A stretch of DNA of 64,000 nucleotides from assembly GCF_028649655.1 (NCBI RefSeq), contig NZ_JAQSLN010000003.1, positions 186,001-250,000 on the forward strand, read 5' to 3'. The notes below the pieces were generated by a model. It saw nothing but the letters and a program-made list of their open reading frames with translations, had not been told where the DNA came from and ran no database searches. Below are positions 34,982 to 43,989 of the stretch, one piece after another (within the stretch, counting starts at the first letter, position 1; each line of letters opens with the position of its first letter). The position numbers and the translations under genes were made by a program. The DNA is from Halobacteriovorax sp. GB3. GTDB lineage: Bacteria > Bdellovibrionota > Bacteriovoracia > Bacteriovoracales > Bacteriovoracaceae.

Positions 34982-35203
34982 TTATTTTAAATCAACTAAA
35001 TCAATCCTGATTTCTCTTCCAAGAGCTTCTAGCATTTCTGCGAATTTCCAAAATGAAACCTGTGAGCTTCCGCTATTAAGTTGCCTTGAGATGACGGCCG
35101 CCTGAACACCCATTTTTTCTGCGAGATCTTTTGTTTTTAAGTTTTGAACTTCTAATTCATTTTTAATTAAAAAGACCATTCTTTGGCGCAAATTTTCTTC
35201 CAT
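34982..35203 (-). CDS. Small XRE-family helix-turn-helix protein
   Basis: 73 residues, almost all one XRE domain: LKTKDLAEKMGVQAAVISRQLNSG is the helix-turn-helix. Such proteins are often antitoxins or phage-type repressors, but no toxin gene is adjacent. The gene just upstream of the metal-efflux operon terminator reads the same way; a regulatory link is not shown. Confidence 0.8.
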   Translation of the reverse strand: MEENLRQRMVFLIKNELEVQNLKTKDLAEKMGVQAAVISRQLNSGSSQVSFWKFAEMLEALGREIRIDLVDLK

Positions 35204-35289
35204 GACTTATTTCCTTAAAAAAGTGACTTTCTAAATTCGATTTTAAGGCGTTTTTTAAAAAAATGTAACATTAGGTATGGGTAAAATTA

Positions 35290-35319
35290 ACAAAAATAAG
35301 GCCCCAAAACTATGGGGCC
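35290..35319 (-). terminator. Intrinsic terminator of the metal-efflux operon
   Basis: Minus strand: GGCCCCA / TGGGGCC stem (35300-35306 with 35313-35319) followed by a T-rich run (TTATTTTT), 11 bases after the TolC-like stop. Confidence 0.8.
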
Positions 35320-35329
35320 AAATAATTGA

Positions 35330-36568
35330 TCAAAATTGATGAATTTCTTTTTCTAATTCCACACCAAGGCGTGACTCAAGCTCGAGAACTTTTGATGTTA
35401 TGGAAAGCGCAAGTTCTGGTCTTTGAACTTCGAGTTCAAATAATTCCGTTTCAGATTCAACGAGATCATCAAAGTCAACTTGACCGTAGCGAAGTTCTTT
35501 AATGGCCGTTTTAAATTTCAGCTCTAATAGTGAAACTTTTCTCTCAACAATGTGTATCTGTTCCTGAAGAGATTCTATTTCATTAAAAAGCGTTGAAATA
35601 GATTCGCGCTCAGAAATCAGGCCTTGCTCGGATTTAAGTCTTGCAATAAGGGCCTTGCGATAGGCCTTAGAAACACTATTATTTGTTTGATAATTAAATA
35701 GGGGAATCGTTAAACTCAACTCTCCTTTTAACTCATTATCCCCTTTTTCAAGCCTTTCAAGATCATCTAAACGTCCATATGAGATCTCATAATCGAGCTT
35801 TGGAAGCTTTTTAGAGCGCTCAATTTGCTCATCAAGAGTTGCTGATTTTTCAAGAAAGACTAGTTTTTTAGAATTTAACGTAGAAAGATCAGATGGCCTT
35901 TTTGTTAAATGATAATGGGAGAGCTTTCCTTTAAAAAGATAATCCTCCCCTTTAAAAATCTCTCTCATACTCGATTTGGCCTTCTCTTTTTTCGCCCTAA
36001 TTTCTAAAAGAAAATAAGAAAGAGATTCCTCTTTAAGCTTTAAATCAATCCCTAACCTTTTATTAACAAGCCCTGAGCGATTTCCCTTATCAACAATGCG
36101 CTTAATTGTTTGAAGACGCTTTCGGGAGCTAGCATAGGCCTTTTCCCATTCTTTTTGGGCCATCAGCGACTGGAATGATTGTGTGTAGCGAGCGATAAGA
36201 TTTCTTTTTTTACTATCGAGATCCAATTCGCTACTTTGATAAAGAAGTGAGCTTCTCTTTTTTTCTTTAAGAGACTTTCCTCCTTCATAAAGGCTTCCAT
36301 GAAGTTTTGTATAAAGGGCGAACTCGCTTTCATTTTCCTTATCACCCTTTGTCTTTTCAAGGGCCCCAACGAGATCGATCTTTGGTGCAAACTCTCCTAT
36401 CCATTCTTTCTTAGACAGCTTAGAGAGTTTTCTTTTTTCATGAATCTCTTTTTGATAGAGACTCGTTTGCTCTATTTTCTTTAGTCCTTCCTCAAAACTA
36501 AGCACGCTGGCCTGAGCGGCCTGTGCACTTAGAGAGAAAATAAAGACAGTTAGTAAGCTCTTTCTCAT
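35330..36568 (-). CDS. TolC/CusC-family outer-membrane efflux protein
   Basis: A 412-residue outer-membrane channel, with a signal peptide (MRKSLLTVFIFSLSAQAAQA) and two copies of the long coiled helices typical of the family (about 60-190 and 250-400), ending in ELEKEIHQF. Sequence shared with known members is loose, as is usual. Third gene of the pump operon, 3 bases after the His-rich gene, so it should form the exit duct for the RND pump. Confidence 0.85.
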   Translation of the reverse strand: MRKSLLTVFIFSLSAQAAQASVLSFEEGLKKIEQTSLYQKEIHEKRKLSKLSKKEWIGEFAPKIDLVGALEKTKGDKENESEFALYTKLHGSLYEGGKSLKEKKRSSLLYQSSELDLDSKKRNLIARYTQSFQSLMAQKEWEKAYASSRKRLQTIKRIVDKGNRSGLVNKRLGIDLKLKEESLSYFLLEIRAKKEKAKSSMREIFKGEDYLFKGKLSHYHLTKRPSDLSTLNSKKLVFLEKSATLDEQIERSKKLPKLDYEISYGRLDDLERLEKGDNELKGELSLTIPLFNYQTNNSVSKAYRKALIARLKSEQGLISERESISTLFNEIESLQEQIHIVERKVSLLELKFKTAIKELRYGQVDFDDLVESETELFELEVQRPELALSITSKVLELESRLGVELEKEIHQF

Positions 36569-36571
36569 GGG

Positions 36572-37051
36572 CTACCTCTTTTCAAGTTGAATTTTTACTT
36601 CGTGATCTTGGCCATCTTTTTCAAATTCTATCTCTAAAATAAAACGACGATCGCGAAATTTTGGAAGAGTTGCCACATAGTGATCTCCCTTAGCTTGAAG
36701 CTTAAGATCCATCGACTTCTTTGAACGAGGAAGTTCAATTTCAACTTCTTCCATTTTCAATTTGTCTAAACTAACGGCGACAAATTCCTTCTCATTCATA
36801 AGTGCTAAAGGATAGAGTTTTAATTCTTCTCCCTTAACTCTTGCTTCAAAGAACATTTCTAAGTGATTAGCGTGGTTCTTTTTTTCTTTGTGCTCATGTT
36901 TATGTTTGTGACCATGATCTTCACTGTGCTTAACTTCACCAAGAACACCACCGTGCGGAGCGCTTGGAATGGCACCAGGAGTTGAGTGATCTCCGTGAGA
37001 AAAAGAGTTAATAGAAGCTAATGTAAGTGTCAGAATCAATAGTTTTTTCAT
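36572..37051 (-). CDS. Histidine-rich periplasmic metal-binding protein
   Basis: 159 residues with a signal peptide (MKKLLILTLTLASINSFS). Just after it, about residues 19-64 hold a dense His cluster (SHGDHS, SEDHGHKHKHEHKEKKNH), as in periplasmic Zn/Ni/Cu-binding proteins, followed by a small beta domain (FFEARVKGEELKLYPLAL ... HYVATLPKF). It resembles the N-terminal metal-binding part of CzcB-type adaptors but lacks the hairpin, lipoyl and barrel regions. Its ATG overlaps the pump stop by 4 bases, so the two are coupled. Likely metal chaperone to the pump. Confidence 0.75.
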   Translation of the reverse strand: MKKLLILTLTLASINSFSHGDHSTPGAIPSAPHGGVLGEVKHSEDHGHKHKHEHKEKKNHANHLEMFFEARVKGEELKLYPLALMNEKEFVAVSLDKLKMEEVEIELPRSKKSMDLKLQAKGDHYVATLPKFRDRRFILEIEFEKDGQDHEVKIQLEKR

Positions 37052-40000
37052 AGAATTTCTTCCTTTTTATTTGAGATTTTTAAATATTTATAAGCTGCTT
37101 TTTTTCCGTATTTGTAGAAGACAACCGGAGTAATCCACATATCTAGTAGAGTTGAGCTAAAGAGCCCCCCAACGATTACCACTGCAACGGGATAGAGAAT
37201 TTCTTTACCAGGCTCCCCTTTTGAAAAGACAAGAGGTAAAAGTCCAAGCATTGCGCTAATGGCCGTCATTAAAACTGGTACAAGACGCTCTAGAGAGCCT
37301 CGAATGACAAGTTTTTCACTCCACGTCTCATCTTCTTCTTTCATCAAATGAAGATAGTGAGAGATCATGAGGATTCCATTTCTTGCTGCAATTCCACAGA
37401 GAGTCACAAGGGCCACAAGAGAGGCCATCGAAAGAATTCCCTCTGTGAAATAGAGGGCAAAAAGTCCTCCAATCATAGCGAGGGGAATACTGAACATAAT
37501 CTGCACGACAATAAAGTGAACTTTAAAGTGTGAGTATAAAAGAATATAGATCATGACCATGGCAATAAGCCCTAAAATGATCATCGTTCTTGTTGCCTCT
37601 TTTTCTGAGGCAAATTGACCACCGTAGTGAATGGAATAGCCGGCCGGAAGCTTGATCTTATCACTCACCTTCTTTTGAATCTCTTCGACAACTTCACTTA
37701 GTCCACGATCGCTGACATTGGCCTGAACAACAAGGCGGCGTCTCATATTCTCTCTGTTAATGAGGTTTGGACCACGGGCCTTATAGACATCGGCGATATC
37801 TTTTAAGTGAACCTGTTGACCATTTGGAAGAACATCAATAACAAGATTTTGAATACTCTCCACATTGTTTCTTGAACTTTCATCGAGCCTAGAGAAGACA
37901 TCGATAACTCGCTTTCCATCAATAACTTGAGCGACACTCTCTCCTTGCAAGGCCATTTCCAGTTGATCGGATACTTTACCGACGTTAAGGCCATACTTAG
38001 CAGCATCTTCGCGATAGAAATAAGATTTTACCTGAGGGATTTCAACTTGCTGTTCAATTTGGGCATCGACAATTCCCTCAGTTGATTTCATTTCTTTTAA
38101 AATCTTTGAGCCAATTAAGCGAAGCTCATCCATATCATTTCCAAAGATCTTAATGGCAATTTCTGCGTTAACTCCTGAAAGAAGATGATCGAGTCTATGA
38201 GAGATGGGTTGACCAATATTAATTCCAGCGCCTGGAATAATCTCTTCTAGCTTTTCTCTAATAATTGATAATACAACTGATCGCTCTCGCCCGGTGTGAT
38301 TGAAATCCACATCGATTTCACTAACATTCACCCCTTCAGCGTGCTCATCAAGTTCGGCCCTTCCCGTTCTTCTAGAGACCGATTTTACTTCGGGTAGAGT
38401 TTTTATGAATTCCTCAGCAAGTTTTCCTTTTTCATTGGAATAGCTAAGACTAACGCCCGGAGGAAGAGTCACACTAATCATGGCCGTTCCCTCATTAAAT
38501 GTTGGTAAGAACTCGCGCGCCATCTTAGGAAGGGTTGCAAGAGAGGCGAAAAAGAGAATGAGCGTTGGAAGAACAATTAAAAGAGGTCTTTTTAGAAAGC
38601 CTTTTATGATCAGTTCATCAAATTTCTTTAAAAAGAGAACTAATTTCGTCTCCTCTCCATCCACAACATTTTTAAGCTTTGGCAGAAGATGGTAGCAAAG
38701 AACCGGAGTCACTGTCAGTGAAACCACAAGAGAGGCCAAAAGAGAGATAATAAATGAAAGACCAAGAGGTCTAAAGAACCTTCCCTCTAGCCCACTTAAA
38801 AAGAAAAGCGGAACAAAGACTAAAACGACAATCATTGTGGCAAAGACAATGGAATTTCTAACCTCTTTAGAAGCGCTAAAAACAACTTGAATAATCGGCT
38901 TTTTCCCTTTGTTTTCCTGTAGCCTCCGATAGACATTTTCCACATCGACAATGGCATCATCAACTAAAAGACCTACGGCGATAGCAAGCCCTCCAAGAGT
39001 CATGGTATTGATCTCTAAATTGAAAAAATAGAAGACAATAAATGTGAGAGCGAAACTAAGGGGTAGCGCTGTTAGCGTAATAAAAGTCGTTCTAAAATTT
39101 AAAAGAAAGATAAAAAGAGTCAGGGCAACAAGGATTGCTCCATCTCTTAGGGCCTCTTTAACATTTTCTACGGCCATGGAAATGAAGGTAGCTTGGCGAA
39201 AAAGCCCCTTGTGAAGAGTCACACCCTCTGGAAGTGTTTGGTTAATTCTTGTGAGGGCCACCTCGACATCTTCAGTGAGTTTGAGAGTCGATGTTCCCGG
39301 TTGCTTTTTAACAGCGAGAATAACTCCTTCTTCTCCCATAATGGAGGCATCACCTCTTTGAACCTTTTTACCAATAAAGACCTTGGCGACATCTTTTACT
39401 AAAACTGGTCGTCCTTGGTAAGTTCCAATGACTGACATTTTAATATCTTCTATGGTTTCAATGCGCCCGAGATTTCGAACGAGATATTCGTTATTTCCCT
39501 CATAGAGAAAACCGCCTGTTGTGTTATCACTTAAGTGAGTGAGGTTTTCTTGAACATTTTCAAGAGAGAGATTTCTCTTTTTCAGCTCTTTTGAAGAAAA
39601 GTGAACTTTAAATTCCTTAACTCCCCCGCCAATGGGAATAACCTGAGAGATTCCCCCTACGGCGAGAAGCTCTGGACGAATTGTCCAATCGGCAAGAGAT
39701 CTTAAATCCATTCCTTTATAGTCGGGATTATCAGAGGAAAGTCCAACTAGCATAATCTCACCCATGATGGATGTGACAGGTCCCATCACTGGGCGAATGC
39801 CCTCGGGAAGAGTCTGTCCTACCTGGGAGAGTTTCTCTGCGACAAATTGGCGGTTTCTATAAATATCAGAGCCCCAATCAAATTCGAGCCAGACAATAGA
39901 GAGTCCAATCCCAGAACTTGAGCGCATCCTCTTAAGGCCTGGTGTTCCGTTTAGGGCCACTTCCAGGGGAAATGTAACCAAGGTCTCGACTTCTTCAGGA

Positions 40001-40170
40001 GCAAGGCCGTGAGACTCAGTTAAAATCGTTACCGTTGGTCTATTCAGGTCGGGAAAGACATCAACGTTTAGTTTTTCTAAGACAAAAGCACCATAGGCCA
40101 AAATACCTAGTGCCAAAAAGATCACAATCCCCCTGCGTTTTAGGGACCATGAAATCAGATAATCAAACAC
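37048..40170 (-). CDS. czcA: Heavy-metal RND efflux pump, CzcA/CusA family
   Basis: Proton-driven inner-membrane pump for metal cations. The 1040 residues have the twelve-helix RND layout with two large periplasmic loops. Family motifs: PDLNRPTVTI (N-terminal loop), and in the central helix LLVDDAIVDVENVYRR with the proton-relay Asp/Asp/Glu that marks heavy-metal pumps. Metal specificity cannot be told from these; the His-rich partner and upstream His/Cys peptide suggest divalent zinc, cobalt, nickel or monovalent copper. Start of a three-gene operon; a CzcI-like gene lies 54 bases upstream. Confidence 0.92.
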   Translation of the reverse strand: MFDYLISWSLKRRGIVIFLALGILAYGAFVLEKLNVDVFPDLNRPTVTILTESHGLAPEEVETLVTFPLEVALNGTPGLKRMRSSSGIGLSIVWLEFDWGSDIYRNRQFVAEKLSQVGQTLPEGIRPVMGPVTSIMGEIMLVGLSSDNPDYKGMDLRSLADWTIRPELLAVGGISQVIPIGGGVKEFKVHFSSKELKKRNLSLENVQENLTHLSDNTTGGFLYEGNNEYLVRNLGRIETIEDIKMSVIGTYQGRPVLVKDVAKVFIGKKVQRGDASIMGEEGVILAVKKQPGTSTLKLTEDVEVALTRINQTLPEGVTLHKGLFRQATFISMAVENVKEALRDGAILVALTLFIFLLNFRTTFITLTALPLSFALTFIVFYFFNLEINTMTLGGLAIAVGLLVDDAIVDVENVYRRLQENKGKKPIIQVVFSASKEVRNSIVFATMIVVLVFVPLFFLSGLEGRFFRPLGLSFIISLLASLVVSLTVTPVLCYHLLPKLKNVVDGEETKLVLFLKKFDELIIKGFLKRPLLIVLPTLILFFASLATLPKMAREFLPTFNEGTAMISVTLPPGVSLSYSNEKGKLAEEFIKTLPEVKSVSRRTGRAELDEHAEGVNVSEIDVDFNHTGRERSVVLSIIREKLEEIIPGAGINIGQPISHRLDHLLSGVNAEIAIKIFGNDMDELRLIGSKILKEMKSTEGIVDAQIEQQVEIPQVKSYFYREDAAKYGLNVGKVSDQLEMALQGESVAQVIDGKRVIDVFSRLDESSRNNVESIQNLVIDVLPNGQQVHLKDIADVYKARGPNLINRENMRRRLVVQANVSDRGLSEVVEEIQKKVSDKIKLPAGYSIHYGGQFASEKEATRTMIILGLIAMVMIYILLYSHFKVHFIVVQIMFSIPLAMIGGLFALYFTEGILSMASLVALVTLCGIAARNGILMISHYLHLMKEEDETWSEKLVIRGSLERLVPVLMTAISAMLGLLPLVFSKGEPGKEILYPVAVVIVGGLFSSTLLDMWITPVVFYKYGKKAAYKYLKISNKKEEIL

Positions 40171-40224
40171 AAAATCTCCTTTGTGATAATAGAATCAATT
40201 TACATGCAAATAAATGTCAGGAGA

Positions 40225-40551
40225 CTAGGCCATGGGTGGCGGACTGAGAGAGAGAATGTAGGGATTTTTATAGAGATTGAGATAGAAGAAGCTATTGTTC
40301 TGCTCTTTGCTCTCATCGATAAGTTTGTGATTGATCATTCGGTTGTCGCTTAAGTGGCGAAGACAGCTCACACCACAAGTATGACAATGAGTGGAATGGT
40401 CTTCGTGGGCCTGATTGTCATGGCAATCGCCACTGGCCGAAATATTCACTTCACTCACATCTTGACAGTGATCGTCGTGAAAGAGCTCTTTTGCCACAGT
40501 GTCGTAGCTAAAAGAAAAAATGAATAGAAGACAAAGTAAAATTCTCATCAT
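40225..40551 (-). CDS. His/Cys-rich secreted protein, CzcI/CopL-like
   Basis: The likely start is ATG 40551 or 40548 (MMRILLCLLFIFSF, a signal peptide), not the longer in-frame start at 40617, which would overlap tapT. The mature part is dense in His and Cys (FHDDHCQDVSE, NQAHEDHSTHCHTCGVSC), and ends in LSPPPMA. Such peptides precede czc operons in other bacteria and are thought to bind metal. It reads toward the pump operon. Name is tentative. Confidence 0.6.
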   Translation of the reverse strand: MMRILLCLLFIFSFSYDTVAKELFHDDHCQDVSEVNISASGDCHDNQAHEDHSTHCHTCGVSCLRHLSDNRMINHKLIDESKEQNNSFFYLNLYKNPYILSLSPPPMA

Positions 40552-40570
40552 AGCAAGATCAAGGATACCT

Positions 40571-41221
40571 TCACTCTTTTTTTGAGTCAAATGCTTCCTC
40601 ATAGGCAACGCGACCATAACGTGCGTAAAAGTGATTCTTTACCATCGACATAAAGGGAACTTCTAGGCGCTCTCTTAAGTTTTGCCCCTCAATGATACCA
40701 AGGGCCCTTGCAATGGCCTCATAAGTACAAACAGCTTCTTTAAAAGGAGATTTTCTAAGACGATACTGACTCTCTCCGCTAAAGGGAATTGTTACAGAGG
40801 GCACATCTTTTAGAAACGGCATGCGCGACTTAAACTTCTTGGCCTGTCTCCACGATCCATCGGGAACGATAAGAGAGAGAGGACGATCAAAGCTTTCAAT
40901 TAATTCTATTGAAAGCTCTTTTGCATCTTCATCTGGAAAGAGATAGAGCGGTTGATAAGCTGGATCGAGAAGATCACTCTCTAGGATGGGATCATCTTGT
41001 ATGCCTCTTAAATGGGTTTGGCATTTATCCATAAGTAGATCGGCAAGATAGGCCGTATTACTTGTAAGAGATCTTTCATTAACATGCATAATGATATGAA
41101 CAGGTGTTTGAGCTTGAATTGGTGTTAAGTCATCACAAAAGCAAAACTTCTGATTTACTCGACAGACTTTACAACGATTTTCTCTAGTTTCACGGCGTGA
41201 CTTTTTGCTCATTTTTTCCAA
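40571..41221 (-). CDS. tapT: DTW-domain tRNA-uridine aminocarboxypropyltransferase
   Basis: Moves the aminocarboxypropyl group of SAM onto a tRNA uridine (acp3U). The 216 residues have a zinc Cys set at the start (CKVCRVNQKFCFCDD), the family signature PDGSWRQAKKF (the D-x-x-W that names the domain) and a later YRLRKSPFKEAVCTYEAIA. Single gene on the minus strand, close upstream of the CzcI-like gene. The exact tRNA position is not predictable. Confidence 0.9.
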   Translation of the reverse strand: MEKMSKKSRRETRENRCKVCRVNQKFCFCDDLTPIQAQTPVHIIMHVNERSLTSNTAYLADLLMDKCQTHLRGIQDDPILESDLLDPAYQPLYLFPDEDAKELSIELIESFDRPLSLIVPDGSWRQAKKFKSRMPFLKDVPSVTIPFSGESQYRLRKSPFKEAVCTYEAIARALGIIEGQNLRERLEVPFMSMVKNHFYARYGRVAYEEAFDSKKE

Positions 41222-41303
41222 TTCTTTTCAGTTAAATTGAACTCATGTTATAATTTCAATCATATTTCATCTGTTAAGATTAACACAATCAAAAGGACAA
41301 TGT

Positions 41304-41690
41304 ATGGAAGCATTACAACGTCATGGAGTCAATATTGGACTTCTATTTTTAAGAGTGACGGTATCCCTATCAATGATTTTGGCCCACGGCCTGCCTAAAT
41401 TACAAAACTTTAGCACGATCGCCCCAAAATTTCCTGATCCAGTAGGATTTCTAGGAGGAAGTGTTTCTCTTGGGCTTGCTATTTTTGGTGAAGTGGTTTG
41501 TCCTGCTATGATTATTCTTGGGATTAAAACAAGATTTGCAGCGATTCCAGCGGCCATGACAATGGTTGTTGCGGCCTTTCTCGTTCACGGTGCCGATCCT
41601 TATAAAGCAAAAGAGCTTGCCTTCATGTATCTCTTTGTCTTTATCGCTTTGATTTTCACTGGTGGTGGGAAACTTTCTGTTAGAGATTAA
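41304..41690 (+). CDS. DoxX-family membrane protein
   Basis: 128 residues, four hydrophobic helices, with the family pattern LFLRVTVSLSMILAHGLPKL, then GEVVCPAMIILGIKTRFAA and LAFMYLFVFIALIFTGGGKLS. DoxX proteins are inner-membrane proteins with a role in redox balance, not well defined. Single gene, terminator follows. Confidence 0.9.
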   Translation: MEALQRHGVNIGLLFLRVTVSLSMILAHGLPKLQNFSTIAPKFPDPVGFLGGSVSLGLAIFGEVVCPAMIILGIKTRFAAIPAAMTMVVAAFLVHGADPYKAKELAFMYLFVFIALIFTGGGKLSVRD

Positions 41691-41693
41691 AAA

Positions 41694-41722
41694 TAAAGGG
41701 CCTTCTAATGGCCCTTTTTTTT
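41694..41722. terminator. Bidirectional terminator
   Basis: GGGCC / GGCCC stem (41698-41702 with 41710-41714), loop TTCTAAT, T8 on plus and A3/AAA context on minus; sits between the DoxX gene and the convergent secreted protein. Confidence 0.75.
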
Positions 41723-43838
41723 ATTCCTTTTCTTCTTGATAAATCGTAATCATTTTTGAGACACCTTTGATCTGTCGAACATTTCGATTGAGATCAGGAG
41801 TTGCCGTGGCCTTGGTGATTTCACCTCGTTTTCCTCGAAATAAGTAATAGAGATAATCCAGACGATTATCGATATCGATTTCAGGATGATTCTTTTCGAT
41901 GCGCTTAAGATCGGATAAGAGGTCTGCTGCAAAGCCAAGGGTGGCAAGGGCCGCTGGTCTAGCTTCTTGTAGATCGCCCTTTTCAATTTTGTATTTTTCA
42001 ACAATCTTATTAGGGATGATTTTAATCTGTGAAGGCCCTCTTGAATTTGGACTATTATTTCCCTTTAATTTCTTAACGAGCGAAATGAGAAATGGAAAAT
42101 CCTCTTTAATTTTATATCTTGGGTGAGTTCCCATTTTTGTTTCAGGTTGCATTACTCCAAAAGAAAATTTTACGAGCATGTTGTACTCATCATTTTCTAA
42201 GTTATAGAGTTTCATGAGATTTTCTTTTTCACTTTCAAGAGTGTCTAAAAATTCTCTTAGAAAGAACTCTTCCTTTTCTTTTTTTGCCTTATAAACGGCG
42301 TGAGCTTCACGGTACTTCTCTCCATTTCGAGGAGGACTTTGGTAGACAAGGGATCTTAAATCACTGTCACTAATTGCAATTTTAATCTCTCTATACTCAA
42401 CTTTTCTTGGAGAGTAGTTATAGGCCTGATAATTTTTCTTGGATGCTTTTGTTGTAAAACGAAGTTCTCCTTCTTTAGCAACAAAGGTATTACTCTTATC
42501 TGTCGGTAGAACATAAACGGGATCACCGCGCTCTAGTCCAAGATGGATATCCACACCAAAAGGGCGAATTTTCTGATCTCTTTTTGCCTGGGTAAAGAGC
42601 TCTCCATGCTTTCCTCTTTTTAAAAATTGAAAAACACCGGCCCCACCACTGTAGAGAAGATCATCTTTTTCACTTTCAAAACTCGCCGATTCAACTAATC
42701 TTCCCGTATTATCATAAACAGAGATAAGACCCTTTTCTTTATCAACAACCCCATAGCGCGTACGATCACTGTGCCTGTGAAAAGTTTTGATCTTTTCTAG
42801 CTCATCGGGAATATCGTTAATCTCTTCTTGGAGAGCGAGAATCTCACTCGTTTTAATCATGCCCTCACTATCAGAGAGATAGGGCCATTCCATGATTTGA
42901 TACTCTTGCTCTTGATCTGATTTTGGATTTTCTACACGAGAATCACGGTTTCCTTGAAATTTAAAAATGGCCTTACCGCGATAGCGCAAAGAGAGATCAT
43001 CTTCAAAACTAATGCCAGAAAGTTCGTCTAGGCTAATTTCGTCTTTAAGGCCATCGAGCCAGCGAGAAAAGAATTGATGGGCCTGATCGTTATTGTAGCG
43101 GCAAGTTCCAGCAAATTCATTTCCTTTAAGACAACCAACGGCCCTTAAATGAATTTGTAATTTTTCTTTTATTTCATCGAGAACGAGATTGTAGTCTTTT
43201 GCGTTTTTATCAACGAGTCTCTTAATCTCATTAACTGTTAGTGGTCTTTTCCCTTTCATTGCCCCTGTGTACTGGATAATTTGCGATGAAACATTTGAAC
43301 GGTTATAAAGAGCTGAGAACTCGCCATCAACGTCTATCGCGAGATCAGAGGCAAGAGAGGCAAACCAAAGAATGGCAACATCCCTTTCATCAAAAGGAGA
43401 ATCCTTGGCCATAACTTTATGAGCGAGAACAAAGGCCGAAGCTTCACGGTTTGAAAATCTTTCGTAACGTTCCCAATAGCTGGCCTTAACCATCGTTTCT
43501 TCGATTGTTTCTAAATCTTTTAAATAAGCACTTTGCTTGTAGTTTTTTACAAGCTGACTCAGAGATGATTTTTCATCATCACTAAGATCATTAAAAAATT
43601 GTTTTGAATAACTCTCCATAGTTGGAAGAGCTTCTTTATTTTGAAGAGTCGCAATTTTTAGAAGTGTTAAATGAAATTGGCGCGAGAGTAATTTCTCTTT
43701 TTGCTTATCACTTAATTGATTTTTAAAAACTGAAACGGCCTCTTTTTCACAAAAGGCAAGACTGATGGCCCCCAAAGCTTGGTTGAAAGAGAAAAGAGTT
43801 AAAATTATTGATAAAACGATAAACTTTATTTTTTCCAT
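41721..43838 (-). CDS. Large secreted protein with possible lytic-transglycosylase-like C-terminus
   Basis: A 705-residue protein with a signal peptide (MEKIKFIVLSIILTLFSFNQALG). The first 280 residues are helical, the middle has a beta segment (YGVVDKEKGLISVYDN, GVFQFLKRGKHGELF) that loosely recalls L,D-transpeptidase-type domains, and the last 130 residues have FSFGVMQPETKMG, a later SRGPSQIKIIP and a helical AALATLGFAADLLSDLKR. This last part recalls transglycosylase-fold proteins, with Glu in MQPETK as a possible acid; I cannot confirm it. Convergent with DoxX. If right, it would act on peptidoglycan. Confidence 0.5.
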   Translation of the reverse strand: MEKIKFIVLSIILTLFSFNQALGAISLAFCEKEAVSVFKNQLSDKQKEKLLSRQFHLTLLKIATLQNKEALPTMESYSKQFFNDLSDDEKSSLSQLVKNYKQSAYLKDLETIEETMVKASYWERYERFSNREASAFVLAHKVMAKDSPFDERDVAILWFASLASDLAIDVDGEFSALYNRSNVSSQIIQYTGAMKGKRPLTVNEIKRLVDKNAKDYNLVLDEIKEKLQIHLRAVGCLKGNEFAGTCRYNNDQAHQFFSRWLDGLKDEISLDELSGISFEDDLSLRYRGKAIFKFQGNRDSRVENPKSDQEQEYQIMEWPYLSDSEGMIKTSEILALQEEINDIPDELEKIKTFHRHSDRTRYGVVDKEKGLISVYDNTGRLVESASFESEKDDLLYSGGAGVFQFLKRGKHGELFTQAKRDQKIRPFGVDIHLGLERGDPVYVLPTDKSNTFVAKEGELRFTTKASKKNYQAYNYSPRKVEYREIKIAISDSDLRSLVYQSPPRNGEKYREAHAVYKAKKEKEEFFLREFLDTLESEKENLMKLYNLENDEYNMLVKFSFGVMQPETKMGTHPRYKIKEDFPFLISLVKKLKGNNSPNSRGPSQIKIIPNKIVEKYKIEKGDLQEARPAALATLGFAADLLSDLKRIEKNHPEIDIDNRLDYLYYLFRGKRGEITKATATPDLNRNVRQIKGVSKMITIYQEEKE

Positions 43839-43937
43839 GACTAACCTATCGGAATTATAACAACATTTTCTTACACCTATTTTGCTGCGCTGCCGTTGTA
43901 ATTATTCACAACTTTTGTGAAGTATGTATAAAATTCA

Positions 43938-43965
43938 TTGACGTTCCCCTGTGGATACGTAATTT
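43938..43965 (+). promoter_or_regulatory. Possible promoter of the secreted protein at 43990
   Basis: TTGACG, 16-base spacer, TAATTT, 24 bases before the ATG. Reasonable but weak -10. Confidence 0.35.
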
Positions 43966-43989
43966 TTACGGCCACCAAGGAGAACTATT

